From Sacculina carcini (lineage: Eukaryota > Arthropoda > Thecostraca > Sacculinidae), in the NCBI GenBank assembly GCA_916048095.2, contig OU696572.1:1555001-1619000 (forward strand): 64,000 nucleotides of DNA, read 5' to 3'. Both the position numbers and the translations under genes were made by a program. Under the pieces are notes generated by a model that did not search any database, was not told the origin of the DNA, and saw nothing but the letters and a program-made list of their open reading frames with translations. Shown here piece by piece: positions 25,619 to 38,261 of this stretch. Position 1 is the stretch's first letter, and every line of letters begins with the position of its first letter.

Positions 25619-25662
25619 CTCCTGGTGTAACTGTGACATTATGTTTTGTCTATCTGTCTGTC

Positions 25663-25697
<35 letters not shown>

Positions 25698-25860
25698 CTC
25701 CTGGTGTAACTGTGACATTATGTGTGTCTGTCTGTCTGTCTGTGTGTGTGTGTGTGTGTCTCCTGGTGTAACTGTGACATTATGTGTGTCTGTCTGTCTG
25801 TCTGTGTGTGTGTGTGTGTGTGTGTCTCCTGGTGTAACTGTGACATTATGTGTGTCTGTC

Positions 25861-25898
<38 letters not shown>

Positions 25899-25928
25899 TC
25901 CTGGTGTAACTGTGACATTATGTGTGTC

Positions 25929-25964
<36 letters not shown>

Positions 25965-26185
25965 TCCTGGTGTAACTGTGACATTATGTGTGTCTGTCTG
26001 TCTGTCTGTGTGTGTGTGTGTGTGTGTGTCTCCTGGTGTAACTGTGACATTATGTGTGTCTGTCTGTCTGTCTGTCTGTGTGTGTGTATATAAGGTGCGA
26101 TTGAGACTAGCGATGAATATAAGGTGTGATTTTCTCTCTGCTCTCTCCCTCTCTCTCCATCTTTTACCTTGTGAATGTGTTAGTG

Positions 26186-26219
<34 letters not shown>

Positions 26220-26744
26220 TCCTGGTGTAACTGTGACATTATGTGTGTCTGTCTGTCTGTGTGTGTGTGTGTGTGTGTGTCTCCTGGTGTAACTGTGACA
26301 TTATGTGTGTCTGTGTGTGTGTGTGTGTCTCCTGGTGTAACTGTGACATTATGTGTGTCTGTCTGTCTGTCTGTGTGTGTGTGTGTGTGTCTCCTGGTGT
26401 AACTGTGACATTATGTGTGTCTGTCTGTGTGTGTGTGTGTGTGTGTGTAAGGTGCGATTGAGACTAGCGATGAATATAAGGTGTGATTTTCTCTCTGCTC
26501 TCTCCCTCTTTTACCTTGTGAATGCATGCATTTGTGTTAGTGCATGTGTTTGTGTGTGTGTGTACAGCGCCTTAGAGACCCTCTAGGTGTAGGGCGCTAT
26601 ATTGATTTTTTCCATAACGTAATGTAATGTAATGTGCGTGTGTTTGTGTCTCTGTGTGTGTATGTATATGTTTGTGTGTGTGTTTGTGTCTGTCTGTCTG
26701 TGTGTGTATGTGTTTATGTGTGAGTGTGTGTGTGTCTTTGTGTT

Positions 26745-26775
<31 letters not shown>

Positions 26776-26871
26776 CTATGCTTGTGTGTATGTGCGTATA
26801 CATGTGTTTATGTTCGTGTATATATGTATGTTTGTAATGTCTATGTATATCATACACTGTCTAGAGCTTGA

Positions 26872-26959
<88 letters not shown>

Positions 26960-28005
26960 CGTGAAAAATGAATGTAAATTTGTTTTGTGTATGTTACAGC
27001 CTGTGGTGGAGCAGTTACTGCAGATGATGTCGGATATCGTCGATGCCGACGATCAGGACGCCGACTGCAGCGAGTGGGCGCACGCCGACGAGGTTGCCGA
27101 CGACGATAATGAATGGTACTGCCGGCCGGCCTCACTCTCTTGTTTCCATGTAACTCACAATGACATCAAAATGGCAAACATCACAATGGCAAAAACAAAT
27201 AACTCAGTTCATTTATGCAGGTTAAATTTGCTTCGCGAGATTTGAGCAAAACGTTTTTCTTCCAGGTAAGAGCCAAAAGCCAAAAGGTAGAAGCTTATGC
27301 ATTGTTTAAATTGTTACTGTTAAGAATTGGTGCTGCTGTAGTTGGTGGTAATGTATATTGACACCACGGCGCCTGGGAAATGGGTGTTGTTGAGAAAACG
27401 AGATATAATTATATAAATGATGTGCTTGTTGTGTTTATCCCTTTTACCTGATTGTGTTTGTGTGTGTGAAAATTGTAAATTTATAATTTCAAATTTATTG
27501 TCGTACACATAGACAAATCAAAAGAATTTATTAAACATGAATAGACTAATTTAAACATCATTTCATTGAGTCATGATTCTTGGACGAACGGGTATTGTAG
27601 AATATATAATCCAATTCTACAATCTAATTGGCTGTGAACACTTGTGTGTGATATTAATGTATGTGTGTGTGCGTGTGTGTGTGTGTGTTTTGGGGTGTAG
27701 CAACTACGTTATGGCCGAGTCTAGTTTGGATCGATTGGCTTGTTCGCTGGGTGGCAAGCTGGTGTGTCCTGTCGTCTTGTCGCTCGTACAACAAATGCTC
27801 GTCTCCACCAATTGGCAACACAGGTAACAACTCTCTCACACTCACACACACTCGCTCTCTCGCACTCTCTCTCGCTCTGTTTCATAATCTCTCACACACA
27901 CACACACACGCAAAAACACAAACTGTCTTAAATTAATTACCTCACACTGATTCTATATCGAGTCACTTAAAATGACTTATATTGTTTGTAGTTATCTTTG
28001 TCTAT

Positions 28006-28041
<36 letters not shown>

Positions 28042-28656
28042 ATTGAATAATTAGGCCGAATTTGTTTAGCAAACTTTTCTCTCTTATGTCAACGCAATAT
28101 TTTCAACAACAAAAAGAATGTTTGATTGAAATTAATTAATTAATTGATATACGACCTTGAATATGTCAAAGTTAGAGTATTTTGTATGTACTCGGTATAA
28201 TTACGGAAGGCAAATTGTGTTAATGTGTGACTCCTCCACTCTTTATCTGCTTGTCTCTTTTACTCTCTCTTTTGTCGTTTGTGTTTCTGTCTGATTTATC
28301 GCGTTATCTATCGTTTATTCGCTTGTTTTTCTCGAAAATTATGCACGTTTTTTACGACACCTGTTCTATATATGTGTGTGTGTGTGTGTATATATTTGTT
28401 TGTTCAGTTTATTGCCACATTTTTCACAACCCAATCATTTCAAGCGAATATACCAGTTATAAAACGGCATCGAGCAAGCTTACATAGACGGACGTTGATT
28501 TAAGTGCAATATAATAAAATCATACAATGATTGACAGCGACTACATAAGATAATACAACATAGTTATAAAATATCACACAACATATATATATATTAATAT
28601 ATCACTCCATTGTGTACACATGTACATATTTACATGTACATGTACACTCATGTGTG

Positions 28657-28696
<40 letters not shown>

Positions 28697-31600
28697 ACAG
28701 ACACGCAGCCCTGTGTGCTGTGTCGACCATTGGCGAGGGATGTCAAAAGCAGATGGAGTCTTCGCTGCCACAAATTGTAACTGGAGTAGTGGGCTTCCTC
28801 AAAGATCCGGTACACACACACACATTAACATTAACATTAACATTATGGAAAAATTTATATAGCGCCCTACACCTGGAGGGTCTCTAAGGCGCTGCACACA
28901 CACACACACTCACACACACACACTTATGCGTGCGTGTAGGAATGTGTATGTGTTTGTCTGTGTGTGTATATAATAGGTTGACAGAGTATGTGTGTGTATA
29001 TTTATATGTGTTTATATATGTTTTTGTCTGTATGTGTTTGTGGCGCTTTGTTTCTGTGTAGCTGTGTGTATGTGTGTTTGTTTATATGTGTACATTTGTG
29101 TGTGTGTGTGTTTGTTTTTATATGTGTACATTTGTGTGTGTGTATCTGTTTCTGTGTATGTATCTTGTTTTTGTGTATGTGTGTATGTATTTGTGTCACT
29201 TTATTTCTATGTAGTTGTGCGCGTGTGTTTGTTCATATGTGTATATTTGTATGTGTGTGTGTGTCTATCTGTATGTATGTGAATGTATGTGTGTGTGTCT
29301 ATCTGTATGTATGTATGCGTATGTATGTGTGTGTCTATCTGTATGTATGTATGTGTATGTATGTGTGTGTGTGTCAGCATCCGCGCGTGCGCTACGCCGC
29401 CTGTACTTGTCTGGGTCAAATGTGCGAGGATTTTGCGCCGCATTTTCAGAGCAAATATCACGGCCTATTGGCGCCGGCGTTGATTCTCGCCGTGCAGGAC
29501 TTTGGCACCCCGCGGGTGCAGGCACAAGCCGGTCAGTTGCTAATGCCTTGCTAATGCTAACGCCGGCGTCGGTTCGAATCGCGGTCGGTGCGGAATTTTT
29601 TCATACGCAAACATCCATTAGGATTCGGGATTTTTCCCTCTCAATTTGGGGCACATTTAACTTGACTGTTTGCTAATATATTTTCATCCTAAATTTTCAT
29701 TTTAACTAATTACTTTTCAAAATTCAGATAATTACAATATTTGACTATAATTACCAGGTTTTCTTCGAGTGGCTAACGAGATTGTATATTTATACGTGTG
29801 TGTGTGTGTGTGTTTGTCAGCCCTGGCTTTGATCAATTTCAGCGGTCAGTGTGGCAAGTCAGTGCTGTCAAACTATTTGGACACGCTGTTCAACGTACTT
29901 GAGCATGTTTTGCAGACCAAACTCAAAGAGGTCAGTAAATTTGTGACTTTGCTAATTTTTACTAACTGTTCACGTCTGTTTTTTATATTTAATTTTTTAG
30001 TTTAATTCCAATATGCACTGATTATTTGGCCGAAAGAATTAGAAAACGTTTCGATGACACACACGATGAAACACGAAGCGATAAACTAATAAAAGGGAAA
30101 AACATGATATTAAGTATATTACAACAATATATAATTAATAATAAATCTGTCTCAATTATCCCCACGCGCTTTTTTTCTCGAAATATTTCAACAGAAAAGA
30201 GAAATAATCACGTATGAAACACAAACATGAACAATTTCAAGATGTGATTCTACACAAATTATGTTTATGTGTGTGTGTGTGTGCGTATATATATCAGTGT
30301 GTGGATTTATGTGTGTATGTGTACGTATCTCTGTGTGTGTGTGTGTGTGTGTGGTATGTGTGATTGTGTGTGTGTGTGTTTGTGTGATTTTGTGTGTGTG
30401 TGTGTGTGTTTGTGTGATTTTGTGTGTGTTTGTTTGTGTGATTTTGTGTGTGTGTGATTTTGTGTGTGTATGTGTGTGTGTGTGGCACAGTTAGTGGAGA
30501 AAGGAACTCGTCTCGTGTTGGAGAACGTCATCACCACCATTGCCTCAGTAGCCGACACTGCCGAGGAGAAATTTGCCGCCTACTACAGCCGGTACTCTCT
30601 TCCTCTTTCTATCTCCCTCTCTCTCTGTGTGTGTTTTCTCTTAACGCATTACCTTCCTGTAATATCATGATGTCACTCAATAATAATAATATTTGGTTGT
30701 TTTTTTTGTTTGTCTGTATTTTCATATAATTAATCATTGGGTTATATTTACCAGGAAGAATTTCTTTGATATTTGCGTAAAATTGTTAAAATTTATCATT
30801 TAGATTAATTGCTATACAAGCTTGAAAATGTCTCAAAATTGTACTCAATATAATGTGTTTGTGTTTGTGTGTTTGTTCAGCTTTATGCCGTGTCTCAAGT
30901 ACATTGTGGAGAACGCCACTTCACAGGAGCTGAGGCTGCTGCGCGGCAAGGCTATCGAGTGTATCAGCCTAATTGGCCTGGCCATCGGCAAGGAAAAGGT
31001 CAGCTAAAGGTCAAATGGCCAAGGTCAGGTCACGGCGAAACGCCCAAGGTCAAAGAGTATCTTTCAAGGTCAGGGCAGACAATAACAATGTCAAATAATT
31101 GGAGGGTCAAGGTTGGATCAAACGAGGTCAATGCCAAGTTGAGGTCGACCTAGGTCAAAGGTCACACCTTGGAGAACACTAGACTTGTGTTGTGTTCTTA
31201 ATTATATATATGTGTGTGTGTGTGTGTGTGTTTTCCGATTCATGTGTCTGTCTGTGTTTAGGCATGTATGTATGTGTGTGTATGCTTGTGTGTCTGTGTA
31301 TTTACAGTTAAACATTGGCTTCCAAAAAAAATCCACCGCGTTATATCTTATTGCCTAATTAAACCGATTTGATTGTATATTTCACTTACCTTCGTGGTAC
31401 GCGAGGATAATAGAGAATTTGGTGTCCTATAAGACTTAATCGCGTCCAACTGACTATCACGTTTAATCTATGCGTCTTATATCTATGTTTGCCTGTGTGT
31501 ATGTGTATGTATGCGTGTGTGTGTGTGTGTGGTCAGTTTTTACCGGATGCTTCGAGTGTGATGGAGTTGTTATTGAAATCGCAAACTTGTGCAGAACAAA

Positions 31601-32772
31601 TGGACCCTGATGATCCTCAACTGCCGTGTCTCATCTCAGCTTGGGCCCGCATGTGTACCATCATGGGTGACTTATATGACTCACACACACACACACACAT
31701 ACATATACACACATATATATATTTTCGCGCTAACAAACGAGATTAAAGTCAATTGCAGTTTCGCATTTTGCAATCTTTTTCCTGGTGGATTCTAAATCTC
31801 TTGCCAATTTCTGGTCGCTTTGATTCGAACACTAACTGAAAAGCGTTCCCTATATTCGGTAACGTTTCGGAGTTATCATATGCACAAAACGCACATATAC
31901 GCATATGTGTGTGTGTGTGTGTGTGTGTGTCACGTAGGCGAGCAGTTTGCCGTTTACTTGCCTCTCGTTATGCCGTCCGTCATGCAGATGGCGTGCGTCA
32001 AGCCTGAGTGGGCTCTGTTGTCCGACGATGATAAACAAGTTCTGAACGGCGATGCCGACTGGGAAATGCACAGTTTCGGCGATAATCAAAACTTTGCCGT
32101 TCGTACGTCAGGTTGGCGACTAACTAACTAACTAACTGACAAATTTTCAATCATTATCTTATCGCCATTATTAGTAATTATCACTATTTTTTCAGATTTA
32201 AATTTCCAGTTATCTCACAAACTGGAGCCAATTTGAATTAACAAACAATATTTGCACTTTCAGTTTCAGCTACATGGGATTACTATAAATTCGTTAAAAT
32301 ATTGATTGCGAACATTTGTGTTTATACCAGTGTAACTAAGTCTATTCAGTAAAGATTGTATCTTTATATTTATCCATCTGTCTGTCTTTCTTTGTGTGTG
32401 TGTTTGTGTGTGTGTACATTCATATGCTAATCTCGGTTTTATTTCCACTTCTCTTCATTTCTCTATCATTCTTGATTTCATCAACTTTCTTTTTTATTCA
32501 GTTCTTTGTCCACTCGTATTTCTCCAAAATTGAATTCACATGAAACGCAATCAGATCTGTGATGGCATAATGATTCAACACGGTATAATTTCATGTAACA
32601 TAGTAAACAATGCAACAATTGATTCACATGAACAAACAGCTCAAGTTTCGTTTGTTTTAGTGTAATCTTTGGTCAAATTGTTCACCTTTGATGTTAAAAC
32701 GAAGTGGTAAAAATACGCTTTCGATTTCGGAAAAACAAAAGTGTATGTTCACGTGTGTGTGTGTGTGTGTGT

Positions 32773-32805
<33 letters not shown>

Positions 32806-35800
32806 CCTGTGTGTGTCTGTGTGTATATGTGTCTGTGTGTATGTGTCTGTGTGTGTGTGTCTGTTCACGTGTGTGTCTGTGTGTGTGTGCCTGTGTGTCT
32901 GTGTTTGTGTGTGCCTGTGTGTGTGTGTCTGTGTGTGTGTGTCATGTGTCTGTGTGTGTCTGTGTTTCTTGTCATCACTATTGAGAACAGTACTGGAGGA
33001 TAAAAGCAACGCTTGTGCCATGCTCGTGTGTTATGCGCGCGAGCTGGGCGGTGAGTTTGCGCCGTACACACAGCAAGTGGCCGAACTGATGACTCGGCTG
33101 CTCAAGTTCTACTTCCATGAGGGTGTGCGCTCCTCGGCCGCCGAAATAATGCCTCATCTTCTCAAATGTGCCGCCGCCAAAGGTCTGTCTGTCTGTGCGC
33201 GTGTGTGTGTATGTATCTGTGTGCGTGTATGAGTGTCTCTATGAGTGTATGTGTATCTGTTACTGTGTGTATATATTTATGTGTGTGTATGTATTGTTTA
33301 TATGTCTGTCCCTCTATGTGTGTGCCCTTGTGTGAATGCTTGCCTGTGTGTGTGTGTGTGTGTGTGTACGTGTATGCCTGTATGTCTGTCTCTGTGTATT
33401 CACCGATTCGTTTATACGGGTGAAGAGCTTTCAGGCTCGGAATCTCCCGTCTCCGTATCCCAATTTGTCCAAATTGTGCCTTAAATGTGCTAATCTTTTC
33501 ACCATCGACTACTTCTTTCCTCAATTTATTCCATTTATCCACGCATCTATACGGAAAACGAAATATTTTGCAAATTACTGCGACATCTAGTTTTTTTTCA
33601 GTTTTCTCTTTTGTCCTCTCGTTTAACTGGATTGTGCTTAACTCGATAAAAACTGTTCCGTGTGTGTGTGTCTGTGTGTGTATGTGTGTGTGATACAGGC
33701 GGTGAGTATGTACAGATGATGTGGTCTTTTATTGTTCCCGAACTGTTGCAAGCAATTGCCACCGAGCCAACCATCTCCGTCATTCCCGATCACATGCATT
33801 CACTAGCCAAGGTGTGTGTGTCTGTGTGTGTTTGTCCTGTTTATTTGTTTGTTTAATTCCTATTCTCTCTATGATTTGTTTTGCTTTATGTCTGTTGGAC
33901 TTGAGAATATTGTTTAATTTCTTGTTGTTTTGTTTGCTATTTTCTTGTGTGAGGACGTTTATCGATCTCGTTTGTCTGGAGTTTGTTTGACGATAGATAG
34001 ATAGATAGTTCGAATATTCTTATAGATGTTGTCTTTGAGAAAATTGTGTGTTTTTTCAGTGTATTGAGACGCTGAATTGTCCGTGTTTGAGCGACGCGCA
34101 AATGACTGAACTCTTCAAAACTGTGCACCAGCATTTCGAGAAACATTTCGAAAAATCGCGTCAGCGCGACGAGAAACGACGCGACGAAGACTACGACGAG
34201 GTGCGTCGCTTTTGTCGACAATGTTTTAATTGATTGAATTTTAAAATAATTATAAATTGTAATATAACATTTGTGGGTTTATTTTTTTACATTAATTTGA
34301 TTAATTTAATTTTTGGTTTTTGGGCAAACTTTAATGGTTTACTGATGCTGCATGATTTTGTTTGGGGCGTACGTAAAAATATGAGAGTGTAACATATTTT
34401 TCTGATCTTTCCATTCGATTAATCTCGTCGTTATTTGGAACATAGTTTTTATTTTTCACTTGTTTAATTTTGCATGTGTGTGTGTGTGTGTGTTTTTGTG
34501 TGTTTTTTTCTTGTAGGAAGTGGAAGAGGAATTAGTAGACGAAGATGATGAATACTCATACATTATCTCGCGTATCGCCGATATTCTTCATGCGCTGTTT
34601 ATTGTCTACAGAGAACAAGTTCTGCCGCTGTTTGACACTATTGTGCCGCATCTCAACAATCTGCTGGTATTTGCTCATCCTCCTATTACTGTGATAATAA
34701 TAATTATTATTATTATTAATTACAGGCAAGTACAGTAGCATGGGGGTAAGAGTGCAAGTGCACTATTAGCACCCCTGCGGTGGTCCCCCATGTGTACTGA
34801 AATCACTCCAAAGGATATAAATAGACATACAGAAAGGGAGACATTTCTCTTTTCTCTTCCGCTTCATGTGTATGTGGTGACTTATTCCAATTTGATATAG
34901 TTATCTACATATAGAGCTATGTTTTTAATATCCTTTTTACTATTTGTTGTGCAAGTATTTCTTGATTATATTTTCCTATTTTGAGCGCGCCTTCATTTTG
35001 AATTGTATATTTTCAAATTGAGCTTTTGTATATCATTTTGACATTTATCTCCAATCGTCCTTCTTTCTTCCATTGTTGACAAATCAAATGTTTAAGATTA
35101 AAGGCAGCTCAAGTGACAGCTGCTACACGGGAAGAAGTCGAAGCTTATGAACACACACAGGCGTGTCCCGTACAGCTCGCTGCCACCGCAGAACCGACCC
35201 TCTCCACGCTATGACGCCACAAGAAAGGAAGACGTATTAGAGAGGGTCACCTCCCCAGAATGCATGACACAACACATGACTGATATCTGGTATCATCATT
35301 TACTGCTGGGTGGACAGGGGCTGTTGGATTATAGAATTCCTCCAAAGAAGTTCTGCTCCGCCGGGTTTCGAACCACGGACCTCCCGCTTGTGAGGCGGGT
35401 GTGCTACACCACGGAGTCCAACTTGTGTGTGTGTGTGTGTGTGTTTGTGTGATGTTTTGGTCATGCATGGTGTAAATAACACCTGTTTTGAAACGAAGAA
35501 GGATTAGTGGCTGTCAGCGATGTTTTTCCACCTGTCTGTCCGCTTATACCTGTATATATGTGCGTGTGGTCCTTTTGCCCATACATCATGTTCACCTGCC
35601 GGAATGCCGAAAAATGCGAGCTGACCTGTCGGTGACAGTGATAAATCCACGTTTCCGCTGAATGTATGTGTGTGTGTGTGTGTGTGTGTACCCTTGTGAA
35701 TATTTGTACATGTATGTGTCTGTTTATACAATGCCGCATTGTAAATATTGTACTGTCTGCGCATCTGAGACACATTGTGTGTAGAGATTGCGCAATATAA

Positions 35801-38230
35801 ATGTTTCAATAAATGAAAAATGAAATGTGTGTGTGTTAGGTGGAGGGTCGACCATGGACGGAGCGGCAATGGGCGCTGTGTGTGTGGGACGATGTGATCG
35901 AGTACTGCGGCCCAGCCAGCCTCAACTATACCAGCCATTTTGTCGAGCCCATCACCAAGTACATTCTCGATAGGTGGGCTTGTGTCTCTGTCTGTCTGTC
36001 TGTCTGTGTGTGTGTGTGTGTGTGTCTCTGTGTATAAGCGGGTTATGGTTTGGTTCAACCAACACGCACACACATTTTCATTTCATTTCATTTATTCGAA
36101 CATTTGTAATGCGCAATTTACACAATTCGTCTCAAATGCGCAAAGATGGACATATTTATACATAAATGCATACACACACTATACATACATGACACACGCC
36201 AAGGGTTGAACGAGAAATTCTTATGTACAGATCGAGGTATCTATTCGGTATGTGGGGATACCAAGGCACACACACACACACACTCACGCAAACACGCACA
36301 CACACACACACATCGTTTAGACAGTATAGACAGACCCACACAGTACAGACAGTAAGGGACCCACACATACATACACACAAACACGCAGACATACGCACAA
36401 ATGGGCAATTGTGTACAAGACAAGATCACACTGATAATGTATAAGCTCTGAACACGCATACACTTTCAACGGACAAACATACACGAATGGGCGGACAGAT
36501 AGATTGTTCTTCCACAAATATATGCCAAGATACTTCAATAGTTGGCCAATATTGTGAATGAAGTTTTTTACGAGCTAGCAGAATGCATTGTCAGATTTGG
36601 CCTATTAAATGCCACCGTACGTATGTGTGTGTGTGTGTTTGTAAAGTACAGTACAAATAGTATACATATTTATTGCACATTCTTCATCAGGCTTTTCGGT
36701 ACAATAATTTTACAATACACACGCACACACATACGAATTATCAATCACAATTCAGCACATACAGATTCTTCAATATCATTTATATATATGCATAGGAAAA
36801 GACCAAAACGTAGTTACATGAACTGAAGTTACAATGTAGAATTGTGTAATGTAATATCTATACCTTTTACAATTTCATTTGTCCCAACTGAAATCAAAGT
36901 TGTCCCAACTGAAATCAAAGTTGTCCCAACTGAAATCAAAGTTGTCCCAACTGAAATCAAAGTTGTCCCAACTGAAATCAAAATTGTCCCAACTGAAATC
37001 AAAATTGTCCCAACTGAAATCAAAATTGTCCCAGCTAGAACCACAATGTGTGTTATTGATTTTATATTAAATATCAAACTTAATTGTTATCAGTACATTT
37101 TATTGTATTTCATATGAAAAATTTAGCATTAGTCGTAAAACATAAGTATGTACTACTTACTATACAATTACAATGCAGATATGTACCGTATGTACTTACT
37201 TTATGCCAGCCAACTTTGATTTCAGTTGGGACAATTTTGATATCAGTTGGGACAATTTTGATTTCAGTTGGGACAATTTTGATTTCAGTTGGGACAACTT
37301 TGATTTCAGTTGGGACAACTTTGATTTCAGTTGGGACAACTTTGATTTCAGTTGGGACAACTTTGATTTCAGTTGGGACAAATGAAATTGTAAAGGGTAT
37401 AGATGTGTATGTGTGTCTTAACGTCTTTGTGTGTGTGTGTGTGTGTATGTATTTATCTGTGTGTATGTGTGTATATATGTGTGTGTGTGTGTGTTTGTGT
37501 GTATTTATCTATGTGTGTGCATATTTATATGTGTGTGTGCATATTTATCTGTGTGTATATACCTGTGTATTTATCTGAGTGTGCATATTTATCTGTTATG
37601 TGTGTGTATTTATCTGTGTGTGTGTATGTGTGTATATATCTGTGTATTTATATATGTGTGTGTTTGTGTGTATTTATCTGTGTGTGTGTGTGTGTGTTTG
37701 TGTGTATTTATCTGTGTATTTATATATGTGTGTGTTTGTGTGTATTTATCTGTGTGTGTTTGTGTGTATTTATCTGTGTATTTGTGTGTGTATTTATCTG
37801 TGTTTGTGTGTATTTATCTGTATATTTATATGTTTGTGTGTGTGTTTGTATGTATTTATCTGTGTGTGTTTGTGTGTATTTATCTGTGTGTTTGTGTATA
37901 TGTGTCTGTGTGTGTATTTGTGTGTGTGTGTGTGTATGTATGTGTGTATATATCTGTGTGTGTGCATATTTATCTGTGTGTGTATGTGTATTTATCTGTG
38001 TGTGTTTGTGTGTATATATCTGTGTATTTATATGTGTGTGTGTTTGTGTGTATTTATCTGTGTATTTATCTGTGTGTGTGTGTGTGTGTGTGTTTGTGTG
38101 TATTTATCTGTGTATTTATATATGTGTGTGTTTGTGTGTATTTATCTGTGTGTGTGTTTGTGTGTATTTATCTGTATATTTATATGTTTGTGTGTGTGTT
38201 TGTATGTATTTATCTGTGTGTGTATTTATC

Positions 38231-38261
<31 letters not shown>

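Noticed and set aside
36879-37385. Frames encoding repeated SQLKSKL or FDFSWDN heptads on both strands, and a CRISPR-like look
   Set aside because: The 21-bp period is a multiple of three so every frame stays open; units are contiguous with no spacers, hence neither a protein gene nor a CRISPR array.
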